Positions 9,579 through 18,217 of a stretch of DNA of 64,000 nt are shown here, in pieces. The notes beneath the pieces are model-generated. The model did not search any database, had not been told where the DNA came from, and was given only the letters and a program-made list of their open reading frames with translations. Location: positions 3,844,001 to 3,908,000 of the forward strand of contig NZ_CP013692.1 of the NCBI RefSeq assembly GCF_001477625.1. The letters are read 5' to 3'. This DNA comes from Paucibacter sp. KCTC 42545 (GTDB lineage Bacteria > Pseudomonadota > Gammaproteobacteria > Burkholderiales > Burkholderiaceae_C). Every line of letters starts with the position of its first letter. Position 1 is the first letter of the stretch. The position numbers were made by a program, and so were the translations under genes.

Positions 9579-12338
9579 ATGACCGATTGTCAATTTCCTG
9601 CCCCCGCCTCGGACTCTCCCGCACCCGCCCTGCCCGCCAGTGCGGCGCATAGCCGCTTTGTTCAGCGCGTGCGGCGCCGCTATGCGAACGAGTTAGCCCT
9701 GCTGCCCGCCGGCCAGCCGGACCGCGCCGCCATCGCCACGCTAGTAGAAACCCTTGCAAACCAAGGTCGGCCGCTGGCCAGCAGCCTGAGGGTGGCCCGC
9801 CACTTGGTGCTGGAGCGCCTGGCCGTGCTGGACGTGGAAGAACAAGCGCCGATGCATGTCATCACCGAGGCCATGACCCATCTGGCCGAAGTGACGCTAT
9901 GCCTGGCGCTGACGGCAGCCCGCGCCGAGCAAGACGCCATCAACGGCGTGCCCCGCAACGAGCAGGGCGAGGTGATCGAGTTCTGGGTGCTGGGCATGGG
10001 CAAGCTGGGCGCGCGCGAGCTCAATGTGTCTTCCGACATCGACCTGATTTACGTTTACGAGGACGAAGGCCACACCGACGGCCCGCGCCCTGTCAGCGCG
10101 CATGAATACTTCGGCCAGGTGGCCAAGCGCTTGTATGCGCTGATCGGCGAAGTCACCGATGACGGCCAAGTCTTCCGCGTGGACCTGGCGCTGCGGCCCA
10201 ATGGCAACTCCGGCCCGGCCGCCGTCAGCATGGCGATGCTGGAAGAGTATTTCCTGATCCAGGGCCGCGAATGGGAGCGCTTCGCCTGGCTGAAGAGCCG
10301 GGTGGTGGCACCGTTAAAAAGCGTACAAAACGGCCGCGCCCTCGCGCTGCGCTCACTGGTGACGCCTTTCGTCTACCGCCGCTACCTCGATTACGGCGTG
10401 TTCGAGGGCCTGCGGCAATTGCACCGCAAGATCCGCGAGGAAGCGCAGCGCCGCGCCGCCGGCCGGCCCGAACGCGCCAACGATGTGAAGCTCTCGCGCG
10501 GCGGCATCCGTGAAATTGAGTTCACCGTGCAGCTGCTGCAAGTGGTGCGCGGCGGGCATTTCCCCGAGATACGCACCCGCTCCACCCTGAAGGCGCTGGA
10601 AAAGCTGGCCGCCGGCGGGCTGATGAAGGCCGAGACCGCGGCCAAGCTGGCCGAGGCTTACATCTTCCTGCGCCGCGTCGAGCACCGCATTCAATTCCTG
10701 GACGACCAGCAAACCCACTGCCTGCCGGGCGGCGACGAAGACCTGGCCTGGATCGCCCGCAGCATGGGCCTCGTCTGCAGCCGTGAAGCTTGCGAGTTAC
10801 TTGATCGGCTCTGCGAGGTGCGCGAGATCGTCGCCACCGAGTTCGACTCACTCCTGCACGACGGCAACACCCCCGGCGGCCCAGGCGGCTGCAAAGGCTG
10901 CGGCGGCCCGCCGCTGAGTGTGGACAGCGAAGACTTCCTGGCCAAGCTACAACCCGAGCTGGCCAGCGCCGTGCGCCGCTGGGCCGCGCAAGACCGGGTG
11001 CAAAACCTGCGCGAAGAATCGCGCCAGCGCCTGGCCAAGCTGGTGGGCCGCGCCGCCCTGGCGGTGCGCGACGAGGGCTGCACCCTGGACGCCGCCCTGC
11101 GCTTCATCGATTGGATGGAGCCCTTGCTGCGGCGCGAAAGCTATTTGGCCCTGCTGGTGGAGCGGCCGGCGGTGCAGACTCGCTTGCTGCGCCTGCTGGG
11201 GCTGGCGCGCTGGCCAATGCGCTATTTGATGCTGCACCCCGGTGTGATCGACGAGCTGGCCGACAACCGCTTGCTGGGCGAGCGCTTTGACGGCGCCACC
11301 TTTGTGAGCGAGATGCAAGAGCGCTTCGAGGCCTGGGGCCGCAGCGGCGAAGCCGATGAAGAAGCCTTGCTCGACAGCCTGCGCCGCGCCCACCAAAGCG
11401 AGGTGTTCCGCACCCTGGTGCGCGATGTGGAGCAGAAGATCACCGTCGAACAAGTGGCGGATGAACTCTCCGCACTGGCCGACGCAATTCTGCAATGCAC
11501 CATCCGCTGGGCCTGGCTGCGCCACAAGCAGGCACACCGGCCCGAGCCGCGCTTTGCCGTCATTGCCTACGGCAAGCTGGGCGGCAAGGAGCTGGGCTAT
11601 GGCGGCGACCTCGACGTGGTCTTCCTGTTCGACGACGAGGACGAGAGCGCGCCCGACGTCTACGGCGCCTTTGTGCGCAAGCTGATCACCTGGCTGACCG
11701 TGCGCACCTCGGCCGGCGGCCTGTTCGACATCGACACCGCGCTGCGGCCCAATGGCAATTCGGGCCTGCTGGTCACATCGCTGGCCAGCTTCAGCAAATA
11801 CCAAACCGGGCGCGGCAGCAATACCGCCTGGACCTGGGAGCATCAAGCCATCACCCGCGCCCGCTGGTGCGCCGGCGACCCGCAGCTGCTGGCCGGCTTT
11901 GACGAAGTGCGCCGCCAGGTGCTGACCGCCCCGCGCGACCACGCCGCCCTGCGCGACGAGGTGCAAGCCATGCGCGAGAAGGTGCGCGCCGGCCACCCCG
12001 TGCGGGCCGGCAAATGGGACTTGAAGCACAGCCCCGGCGGCATGATGGATGCGGAGTTCGCGCTGCAATACCTGATCCTGGCGCATGCCGGCGAGCACCC
12101 CGACTTGATCCCCAACCTGGGCGTGATCGCACTCTTGCAGCGCGCCGAGGCCGCCGGCCTGCTGCCCGCCGAGGTTGGCAAGCGCGCGGCCGATGCCTAC
12201 CGCGAACTGCGCCGCGCCCAACATCGTGCCCGCCTGGACGAGCAGCCCACCGCCGTGGATGCCGAGACCCTGGCCACCAGCGGCCTGCTGCCGCAGCGTG
12301 ATGCGGTGCTGGCGCTGTGGCGCGCTGTGTTTCCTTGA
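9579..12338 (+). CDS. glnE: Bifunctional glutamine synthetase adenylyltransferase/deadenylase
   Basis: GlnE adds AMP to or removes it from glutamine synthetase in response to PII, tuning ammonia assimilation. Both nucleotidyltransferase halves are intact. The N-terminal deadenylase site has GMGKLGARELNVSSDIDL near residue 138, and the C-terminal adenylylation site has YGKLGGKELGYGGDLDVV near 663. The length of 919 residues matches betaproteobacterial GlnE. The ATG at 9579 is chosen; an in-frame extension to 9534 has no conserved sequence. The stop codon overlaps the start region of the next gene by 22 bp, suggesting translational coupling. Confidence 0.97.
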   Translation: MTDCQFPAPASDSPAPALPASAAHSRFVQRVRRRYANELALLPAGQPDRAAIATLVETLANQGRPLASSLRVARHLVLERLAVLDVEEQAPMHVITEAMTHLAEVTLCLALTAARAEQDAINGVPRNEQGEVIEFWVLGMGKLGARELNVSSDIDLIYVYEDEGHTDGPRPVSAHEYFGQVAKRLYALIGEVTDDGQVFRVDLALRPNGNSGPAAVSMAMLEEYFLIQGREWERFAWLKSRVVAPLKSVQNGRALALRSLVTPFVYRRYLDYGVFEGLRQLHRKIREEAQRRAAGRPERANDVKLSRGGIREIEFTVQLLQVVRGGHFPEIRTRSTLKALEKLAAGGLMKAETAAKLAEAYIFLRRVEHRIQFLDDQQTHCLPGGDEDLAWIARSMGLVCSREACELLDRLCEVREIVATEFDSLLHDGNTPGGPGGCKGCGGPPLSVDSEDFLAKLQPELASAVRRWAAQDRVQNLREESRQRLAKLVGRAALAVRDEGCTLDAALRFIDWMEPLLRRESYLALLVERPAVQTRLLRLLGLARWPMRYLMLHPGVIDELADNRLLGERFDGATFVSEMQERFEAWGRSGEADEEALLDSLRRAHQSEVFRTLVRDVEQKITVEQVADELSALADAILQCTIRWAWLRHKQAHRPEPRFAVIAYGKLGGKELGYGGDLDVVFLFDDEDESAPDVYGAFVRKLITWLTVRTSAGGLFDIDTALRPNGNSGLLVTSLASFSKYQTGRGSNTAWTWEHQAITRARWCAGDPQLLAGFDEVRRQVLTAPRDHAALRDEVQAMREKVRAGHPVRAGKWDLKHSPGGMMDAEFALQYLILAHAGEHPDLIPNLGVIALLQRAEAAGLLPAEVGKRAADAYRELRRAQHRARLDEQPTAVDAETLATSGLLPQRDAVLALWRAVFP

Positions 12339-12940
12339 AAAGCAGTCATGGCGCTTGGGGCTGGCTGGGCTTGAGCGCCATCCTGGCGCTGGGCTCGCTG
12401 CTGGTCTGGACCCAAGCCACTGAGCGTTGGGACTGGCAGCCAGCCCTGCTTTGGCAAGAACCCTGGCGCGCCTGCACCGCCGTGTTCGTGCACTGGAGCC
12501 GCCAGCATCTGCTGGCCAATCTGGGCGCTTGCGCCGTGGTGGCCTGGTTTGGCTGGGCCGCGCGCGTGCCGCCGCGTGCCCTGCTGGCCTACGCACTGGC
12601 CTGGCCGCTGACGCAATGGGGCTTGCTCATGCAGCCGGGCTTGCTGCATTACGGCGGCCTGTCGGGCTATTTGCATGCCGGTGTGGCAGTGGTGCTGGTG
12701 GAGCTGGTGTGCGGCCCCGGCGCCAGCACCCGGCTGCGCCGGGTTGGCCTGGCCGTCACCCTGGGCCTGATCATCAAACTGATTTCCGAAGACCCCTGGG
12801 GGCCGCCGCTGCGTCAGCTGGCCGACTGGGATATTGCCGTGGCGCCCTTTGCCCACCTCAGCGGCGCCGTCGCAGGCGGCCTGTGTGCGGCCCTGCTCCT
12901 CCTTTTCACTCAAGCCAATCAACGCCGCCGTGCCCGATAG
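12317..12940 (+). CDS. Rhombosortase-like rhomboid-family intramembrane protease
   Basis: A 207-residue multi-spanning membrane protein with rhomboid-type catalytic features. There is an early VHW..QHLLAN block (residues 58-68), a GLSG motif with the candidate nucleophile Ser116, and AHLSG with candidate base His180. Its small size and lack of extra domains fit the rhombosortase branch, which processes proteins with a GlyGly-CTERM tail (family knowledge). No GlyGly-CTERM protein is encoded in this window. The first start is a GTG at 12317 inside the end of glnE; a TTG at 12335 is an alternative. Classification as rhombosortase rather than ordinary rhomboid is an inference. Confidence 0.75.
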   Translation: MARCVSLKSSHGAWGWLGLSAILALGSLLVWTQATERWDWQPALLWQEPWRACTAVFVHWSRQHLLANLGACAVVAWFGWAARVPPRALLAYALAWPLTQWGLLMQPGLLHYGGLSGYLHAGVAVVLVELVCGPGASTRLRRVGLAVTLGLIIKLISEDPWGPPLRQLADWDIAVAPFAHLSGAVAGGLCAALLLLFTQANQRRRAR

Positions 12941-13841
12941 AAAAACAGAACTAGATCGCTTTGCCATTTCCTGCCTGCTGCTGTGCTGCATGTTGTGGGG
13001 CTTGAATCAGGTGGCCGCGAAGTCGGGCCTGAGCGAGATCGGCCCGCTGTGGCAGGCAGGGCTGCGCTCGCTCGGCGCGGCCGCGCTGGTCGGGCTGTGG
13101 GCGCTGTGGCGCGGCATCCCGCTGTTTGGCCGTGACGGCACGCTGCCTGGCGGCTTGCTGACCGGCACCTTGTTCGGCCTGGAGTTCGCCTGCATCTTCC
13201 TGGGCCTGCAATACACCAGCGCCTCGCGCATGGTGGTCTTCCTCTATCTCAGCCCCTTTGTGGTGGCGCTGGGCATGCCCTTCATTGCCCGCAGCGAGCG
13301 CCTGAATCTGCGCCAGATCGGCGGCCTGCTGCTGGCCTTTGCGGCAGTCGCCTGGGCATTTGCCGAAGGCTTTGGCCAGCGCAGTGGCGCGCCCCTGCAG
13401 TGGCTGGGCGATGGCCTGAGCGTGCTGGCGGCGGTGTTCTGGGCCGGCACCACGTTGTGCATACGCGCCAGCCGCTTATCCAGCGCCAGCGCTGAGAAAA
13501 CCCTGCTCTACCAGCTGGGCGTGTCGGGCCTGGGCCTGTGTGCCGGCGCGTTGCTGATGGGCGAGGCACTGCCGATGGTCTGGTCGGCGCGGCTAGGTGG
13601 ACTGATGTTCTTCCAGACCGTGATCGTCAGCGCCTTCAGCTATCTGCTGTGGTTTTGGATGATTCGCCATTACCCCGCCACCCGCCTGGCCAGCTTCACC
13701 CTGGCCACGCCGCTGTTCGGTTTGCTGGCCGGCGCCTGGCTGCTGGGCGAGCCCATCACGCCGCGGCTGTGGCTGGCTTTGCTGGCCCTGGCAGCGGGCG
13801 TGGCTTTGGTCAACGGGCGCAGGACGGGCGCCAAGGCCTGA
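12930..13841 (+). CDS. EamA/DMT-family transporter
   Basis: Inner-membrane drug/metabolite transporter of about 303 residues with two EamA repeats and about ten hydrophobic segments. The first begins at residues 10-30 and the last ends just before the C-terminus. The family exports small metabolites, amino acids or drugs; the substrate cannot be told here. I choose the GTG at 12930, which overlaps the stop of the rhomboid gene by 11 bp and puts the first helix near the N-terminus. The open frame extends upstream to 12834 but that part only shadows the previous gene. Likely co-transcribed with glnE and the rhomboid. Confidence 0.85.
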   Translation: MPDRKTELDRFAISCLLLCCMLWGLNQVAAKSGLSEIGPLWQAGLRSLGAAALVGLWALWRGIPLFGRDGTLPGGLLTGTLFGLEFACIFLGLQYTSASRMVVFLYLSPFVVALGMPFIARSERLNLRQIGGLLLAFAAVAWAFAEGFGQRSGAPLQWLGDGLSVLAAVFWAGTTLCIRASRLSSASAEKTLLYQLGVSGLGLCAGALLMGEALPMVWSARLGGLMFFQTVIVSAFSYLLWFWMIRHYPATRLASFTLATPLFGLLAGAWLLGEPITPRLWLALLALAAGVALVNGRRTGAKA

Positions 13842-13951
13842 AGCACGATTAGAGATTTATGTCAGTCTGGTGACGGGTCATGCGGGCAGACTAGTAGGAT
13901 GACGGGGTCGCGATTGGCGGCCAAATTTACGCACTCCTCCGTTTCCCGATT

Positions 13952-14893
13952 TTGACCCGCGTTCTCGACACTGCTGCCGCCCTTTGCCCCAGCTCCGCCT
14001 CGCAGGCCTTGACCCGCCGCGCCTGCATGCGTGACTGCTTGGGCGCCGCCCTGGGCTTGGCCAATTGGTGGCCCGCCTTGGGCGCCTCATCTGCCTGGGC
14101 CGCCGAGGCCGTTCAGGCCGCAGGCGCAGCCGATGTGATGGCCGACCTGCAACGCTTTCTCGGGTCGCGCAGCCCCTTGGACATTCAGGACTTCGGCGGC
14201 CCCTTCTCGCGCCGCGATGTGGTCGAAGCGGTGTTGCTACACCAGGCCCTGCACCGTGGCGGCTGGACGCAGGCACTGCAATTCCAGGACATGCCCTCCG
14301 GTGAGCGCTTGCTGCGTGAAATCAGCAGCGGCAAGCTGATCTGCAGCGCCACCACTTACTGGAGCCAAGACATCGCCGGCGCGGAAGATGGCACGCTGCT
14401 GAGCCTGCCCATGATCGGCGTGGGCGAGTTTGAGGCCGGCCTGTACACCGTGCCCAGCAACACGCGTGCGCTGGCGGCCAAGAGCGCTGCCGATGTGCGG
14501 GCCTTGAGCGTGGTATCCAACCGCAATTGGGCGGTTGATTGGCAAACGCTGGAGGCGCTCGGCTTTCGGCAGCGCCACCATGTCACCAACTGGGAGCTGA
14601 TGCCGCGCATGGTGGCAGCCGGGCGGGCGGACTTTCTGCTGGCGCCGTTCCAGAACAGCGCGGATCTGTCCCTGCAGGTGAACGGTGTGCGCCTGCAGCC
14701 CATCCCCGGCTTCAAAGTCAGCTTGCAGGGCACGCGGCACTACCTGATCGCACGCAAGCACCCGCAAGGCATGGCCCTGCTGGGCGCACTCAACAGCGGC
14801 TTGCAGCAACTGCGCGCCCAGGGCGTGATTCACAACGCCTATCAGCAATCGGGCTTCTTCAACCCCAAGGTGCGGGGCTGGCAAAAGCTTTAA
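13952..14893 (+). CDS. Periplasmic binding protein-like protein (type 2 fold)
   Basis: A 313-residue predicted exported protein resembling extracellular solute-binding family 3 proteins. The signal region contains an RR pair (TRRACMRDCLGAALGL) followed by a hydrophobic stretch and a candidate cleavage site ASSAWA, so Tat export is possible. The mature part shows a two-lobe layout with ATTYWSQDI, NRNWAVDW and a late GTRHYLIARKH segment. The first start is a TTG at 13952; a TTG at 14009 and an ATG at 14027 are alternatives, and none has a convincing ribosome site. No permease or ATPase is adjacent, so a sensor or orphan receptor role is as likely as transport. Confidence 0.68.
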   Translation: MTRVLDTAAALCPSSASQALTRRACMRDCLGAALGLANWWPALGASSAWAAEAVQAAGAADVMADLQRFLGSRSPLDIQDFGGPFSRRDVVEAVLLHQALHRGGWTQALQFQDMPSGERLLREISSGKLICSATTYWSQDIAGAEDGTLLSLPMIGVGEFEAGLYTVPSNTRALAAKSAADVRALSVVSNRNWAVDWQTLEALGFRQRHHVTNWELMPRMVAAGRADFLLAPFQNSADLSLQVNGVRLQPIPGFKVSLQGTRHYLIARKHPQGMALLGALNSGLQQLRAQGVIHNAYQQSGFFNPKVRGWQKL

Positions 14894-14920
14894 GAACTTA
14901 TCCGTCAATAGCCGGGGTCG
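14891..14920. repeat. Short repeat related to the element after hprK (half copy)
   Basis: Directly after the stop of the binding-protein gene lies AGAACTTATCCGTCAATAGC. The same wording, with a few changes (AGAGCTTATCCGCCAATGGC), begins just after hprK at 28050. Here the opposite arm of the palindrome is not clear. This looks like a degenerate copy of a short intergenic palindromic repeat. Confidence 0.45.
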
Positions 14921-15008
14921 GCGTCCCGAAAGGCTTGTCACCCGCGCGCCAGCCTGGCTCGCAGGCCCGCCGTAGACTGCGACCTTTCCACCTTGCGGCG
15001 CATTCATC

Positions 15009-15677
15009 ATGACGATCAAACTCTGCGGCTTTTCGCTCAGCAACTACTACAACAAGGTCAAGCTGGTCTTGCTGGAGAAGGGTATTCCCTTCGAGGAAGA
15101 GCTGGTGATGACGCATTCCCACGACGAGGCCGTGCTGAGCTGCACGCCGCTGGGCAAGGTGCCTTTCATCCGCACGCCGCAAGGCGCTTTGTGCGAGAGC
15201 CAGGTGATTCTGGACTACCTGGAAGCCGCTTACCCGCAGCCCGCCCTGCTGCCCGCCGACCCGTTTCAGGCCGCCAAACAGCGCGAGCTGATCAGCTTCA
15301 TCGAGCTGCATCTGGAACTGGTGGCGCGTGAGCTTTACGCCCAAGCCTTCTTCGGCGGCACGGTCAGCGAAGGCACGCAAGCCCGCGTGCGCAAGCAGCT
15401 CAGCAAGAACATCGCCGGCTTCAAGCGCCTGGCCAAATTCGCACCCTATGTGGGTGGCGACAGCTTCGGCATGGCCGACTGCGCCGCCTGGGTCAGCCTG
15501 CCCCTGGTCGCGCAGGCCAGCAAGCTGGTGCTGGGCGAAGACATGCTGGCCGCCGCCGGCGTGGACTGGAAGAGCTATGCCAAGCTGGTTGGCGAGCGCC
15601 CCATGGCGCAGAAAGTCGCGGCCGACCGCAAAGCGGACCAGGAGCGCATTGCGGCGCTGAAGGCACAGGCAAGCTGA
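15009..15677 (+). CDS. Glutathione S-transferase family protein
   Basis: A 222-residue cytosolic GST. The N-terminal thioredoxin-like domain starts CGFSLSNYYNKVKLVLLEKG and includes the glutathione-binding turn GKVPFIRTPQG and the ESQVILDYLE block. The C-terminal half is the all-helical domain. Members conjugate or reduce electrophiles with glutathione; the substrate is not inferable. It stands alone between an orphan binding protein and the TraT patch. A strong hairpin follows it at 15711-15744. Confidence 0.9.
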   Translation: MTIKLCGFSLSNYYNKVKLVLLEKGIPFEEELVMTHSHDEAVLSCTPLGKVPFIRTPQGALCESQVILDYLEAAYPQPALLPADPFQAAKQRELISFIELHLELVARELYAQAFFGGTVSEGTQARVRKQLSKNIAGFKRLAKFAPYVGGDSFGMADCAAWVSLPLVAQASKLVLGEDMLAAAGVDWKSYAKLVGERPMAQKVAADRKADQERIAALKAQAS

Positions 15678-16020
15678 GCTGAACCGAGTTCAGCTGAATT
15701 GAGTTGTGCCGGCTGGCGCCCAGGGCAAACACCTGGCGCCAGCCCCGCCAAGGCCTCGGGAGAGGCGACCAAACATCGGCTCACCTAGCCCCAAGGGCTT
15801 GTTGCTGACTCACCGCAAGCCCAGGCCATGCCGTGGCCTTCGCCGAGAACTACTTCACGCGCGCCGCGGTCAGTTCATCACCGACGTTAGCTCGGCTTGA
15901 TACGCTCAAGCTCACAACACGTAACAAATAGTGATACCCCCCATCGGCGACGGTAATTCGGTTGCTGTTTCGGCTTATTGAGCGACTTGCTCTGCTACTT
16001 TGATCCATTGGAGAAATATT
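15678..16020. other. Gene-free stretch between GST and traT-like genes
   Basis: About 340 bp. It holds a small inverted repeat just after the GST stop (AGCTGAA-ccgag-TTCAGCT), the GC-rich hairpin at 15711-15744 and a lower-GC stretch from about 15900 that leads into the TraT-like gene. I see no supported gene and no clear promoter. Confidence 0.5.
15711..15744 (+). terminator. Strong hairpin after the GST gene
   Basis: Arms GGCTGGCGCCCAGG and CCTGGCGCCAGCC pair almost fully (one bulged C) around a 7-base loop, 33 bases after the GST stop codon. No run of T follows, so it would be an atypical terminator or a 3'-end stabiliser. Confidence 0.4.
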
Positions 16021-16785
16021 TTGAGAATCAATTTCCGTACCTCGATGCTCGTCCTTGCTGTGACCGCAACCGTGGCCGTCTTCTCAGGCTGCGCAGCGAC
16101 GCAAACTGCTATTGCAAAGCGCGACCTCGATGTCCAGACCAAGATGTCCTCCACTATCTTCCTCGACCCTGTTTCACCAGCACAGCAGACCGTTTACGTT
16201 CAAGTGCGCAACACCAGCGACAAGCAAGACCTCGACATTGCCTCTGATGTGATCGCCGCCGTGCAGTCCAAGGGATTCCGGGTTGTCCAAGACCCCAAGC
16301 AAGCCCATTTCTATTTGCAGGCGAATGTGCTGCAAGTCGGTAAAACCGATCCCACGGCAATCCAGCAGCAACTCGGCGGCGGTTTCGGCGCCGGTTTGTC
16401 TGGCGCGGCTGTCGGCTTGGCTGCATCCAGCCTAATGGGCGGCTCTGGCGGCCCCTCCGGCCGCACAATGGCAGGCATGGGCCTGCTGGGCGGGGTTACT
16501 GAGGTCGTGGCTGGCTCGTTGGTCAAAGACGTGTACTTCTCCATCGTCACCGATATTCAAATCAAGGAACGCCTGCCCGAGGGCAAGAAGGCGACGCTGA
16601 ACAGCCAGCACAACAATAAGCAGGGCACAAGTGGCAGCGAGACCGTGAACTACTCCGATGCAGTGGACATGAAGACCTACCAGACCCGCATCGTTTCAAT
16701 GGCCAACAAGATGAACCTGGAATTCGCTGAAGCAGCCCCGGCCTTGCGTGCAGGACTGACGCGAGCAATCGCCGGCGCTTTCTAA
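16021..16785 (+). CDS. traT: TraT-like complement-resistance/surface-exclusion lipoprotein
   Basis: A 254-residue predicted outer-membrane lipoprotein resembling TraT of F-type plasmids, which blocks redundant conjugation and raises serum resistance. The signal sequence ends in a lipobox FSGC. TraT landmarks follow in order: IAKRDLDVQTKMSSTIFLDP, VQVRNTSDKQDLD, a central glycine-rich hydrophobic segment, SIVTDIQIKER and the end block YQTRIVSMANKMNLEF. I choose the TTG at 16021 because GGAGA lies eight bases upstream; an in-frame TTG at 16000 lacks such a site. No conjugation genes are near, and its own terminator follows, so it is a single-gene unit. Confidence 0.88.
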   Translation: MRINFRTSMLVLAVTATVAVFSGCAATQTAIAKRDLDVQTKMSSTIFLDPVSPAQQTVYVQVRNTSDKQDLDIASDVIAAVQSKGFRVVQDPKQAHFYLQANVLQVGKTDPTAIQQQLGGGFGAGLSGAAVGLAASSLMGGSGGPSGRTMAGMGLLGGVTEVVAGSLVKDVYFSIVTDIQIKERLPEGKKATLNSQHNNKQGTSGSETVNYSDAVDMKTYQTRIVSMANKMNLEFAEAAPALRAGLTRAIAGAF

Positions 16786-16821
16786 TCAAGCGTTGAGCGC
16801 TATGCTCAACAAATAGCAAGC

Positions 16822-16850
16822 AAAGCCATCCTCTACGGGATGGCTTTTTT
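16822..16850 (+). terminator. Rho-independent terminator after traT-like gene
   Basis: Perfect stem AAAGCCATCC / GGATGGCTTT with a 6-base loop, followed directly by a run of T, 36 bases after the TraT-like stop codon. A textbook intrinsic terminator. Confidence 0.9.
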
Positions 16851-16902
16851 GTACCTGAGTAGGCTTCTACTTCAGTCAGGCCTGCCAATCCGATCCAAGA
16901 GC

Positions 16903-17066
16903 AACTGCTTGCAGTTGTTGGCCATATTGATGGCCTGTTCAGCGAAGAGACGTTGCGTCAAGCAATAGTCAAAGCCATTGCCGATGGAGTCGACAGGCCT
17001 TGCGCTGTCGCCTTCGCGAGATTTCTTCATCAAGGCCCATGTTCTCGGCGCATTGAGTTGCGAGTT
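16903..17066 (-). pseudogene. Remnant of a solute-binding-protein gene paralogous to the next gene
   Basis: On the minus strand this stretch reads SQLNAPRTWALMKK, then IGNGFDYCLTQRL and AINMANNCKQ. It aligns with SQLKTADWALMKN, FGNGFDEYLKQHL and AVNMVNNFKK inside the intact gene at 17079-17873. The nucleotide match to 17352-17520 is also plain, for example the shared ATCAAAGCCATTGCCGA-type segment. Only about 55 codons of the middle of the protein remain; both ends are gone. It lies immediately downstream of the intact copy, which points to an old tandem duplication in which one copy decayed. Confidence 0.75.
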
Positions 17067-17078
17067 TCGCCCGCTTTT

Positions 17079-17873
17079 TCACTGCCAGCGGTACTGCTGC
17101 TCCGCGGCGAAGCGCTTGAGCGCCTCGTTCAGCAGCTTCGCTGGCACGCCCTGGCGGATGAGTTCGGCCAGCTTGGCATTCATTGGCGCCGCCAAGCTGT
17201 TGCAGGGCGAATCCTTGCTGAAGGCGAAGTGAATGCTGCCCGTGCTGATCGGGGGCTGCAGCGCCACGATGCCGGTCAAGTCCTTGTCCGGGCTATTCGA
17301 TAAGTACGCGCGGCCCAGATACTCGCCGGTGACGAAATAGTCGATGCGGCCCAAAGACAGCTTCTTGAAGTTGTTGACCATATTGACGGCCTCTTCAACG
17401 GAGAGGTGTTGCTTCAGGTATTCATCAAAGCCATTGCCGAACGAGTCGCCCCGGCTGACGCCGCCGCGAAAGTTTTTCATCAAGGCCCAGTCAGCCGTCT
17501 TGAGTTGACTGTCCTTCAGCGCAAACACCACGATGCTGTTGGCAAAAGCCGGTGCGGCGAAGAAATTGAGGTATTTCTCGCGCTCCGGCGTCACGCGCAG
17601 GCTCAAGAGCAAGTCAATCTGGCCGCGTTCAGCCATGGCCAGGGTGCGCACCCAGGGCACGATCACGGGCTTGAGTACGATGCCCGCCGGCACCAGCATT
17701 TCCAGCAAGTCCTTGCTGGCCCCTCGATAACTGCCCCCATCGCTGGTCCAGCTATAGGGCGGGTAGTTCGCGTTGGCCGCATAGCTGAGCTCGGTGCAGC
17801 CGCTCGCCTGGCAGGCAAGCGCCATCACGGCCAGCGTGATGGCGATGAGCCATTTGACTTTTTTTGACCGCAT
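17079..17873 (-). CDS. Family-3 extracellular solute-binding protein
   Basis: A 264-residue exported protein of the SBP_bac_3 (amino-acid-binding type) fold. The signal peptide is MRSKKVKWLIAITLAVMALA, with possible cleavage after ACQASG. The mature part starts with the usual ELSYAANANYPPYSW pattern and contains RGQIDLLLSLRVTPEREKYL and GRIDYFVTGEYLG. No transporter membrane or ATPase subunit is beside it, so it may serve a sensor or be an orphan receptor. A decayed paralogue follows at 16903-17066. Specificity is unknown. Confidence 0.85.
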   Translation of the reverse strand: MRSKKVKWLIAITLAVMALACQASGCTELSYAANANYPPYSWTSDGGSYRGASKDLLEMLVPAGIVLKPVIVPWVRTLAMAERGQIDLLLSLRVTPEREKYLNFFAAPAFANSIVVFALKDSQLKTADWALMKNFRGGVSRGDSFGNGFDEYLKQHLSVEEAVNMVNNFKKLSLGRIDYFVTGEYLGRAYLSNSPDKDLTGIVALQPPISTGSIHFAFSKDSPCNSLAAPMNAKLAELIRQGVPAKLLNEALKRFAAEQQYRWQ

Positions 17874-18217
17874 GGGGCTGTGGGCAAGTCGTGGACAGCG
17901 GGGCTAACGAGCAAGACTGGCGGGAGATTACACCGGCAAGCATCCGTGAGGGTGTCGATTCTTCTCAATCCACGGCGACCCGCTCGAAATACCGCTGACG
18001 CAGCGCAGCGCCCACTGCGCAGAAACTGCGCCGTCCAAGTTAAGGGCAAATAGCTCCGAACTCAGCGCGTACCGAAAACTACACAACCGGCCGAGCGGCG
18101 ACCAAGCCGTTTCATCCCCGTCCCGCTGCAGTTCGTCAGATGCGCCTTGGTCGCCAAGCGAGAGGCTTGTTATGGTGTGCTACATCAGCAACACAGTGGC
18201 TCAGCGCCAGAGTTGAT
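17874..18217. other. Intergenic region between divergent binding-protein and GntR genes
   Basis: About 340 bp between two divergent genes. On the plus side it contains the candidate promoter and operator of the GntR-ABC operon (18147-18194). I see no further gene or RNA in it. Confidence 0.4.
18147..18194 (+). promoter_or_regulatory. Candidate promoter and operator of the GntR-ABC operon
   Basis: TTGGTC (18147-18152) and TATGGT (18171-18176) are 18 bases apart. An imperfect inverted repeat, GTGTGCT..AGCAACAC (18175-18194), overlaps the -10 box and the likely transcription start, where a YtrA-type repressor would be expected to bind. Both assignments are by eye. Confidence 0.35.
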
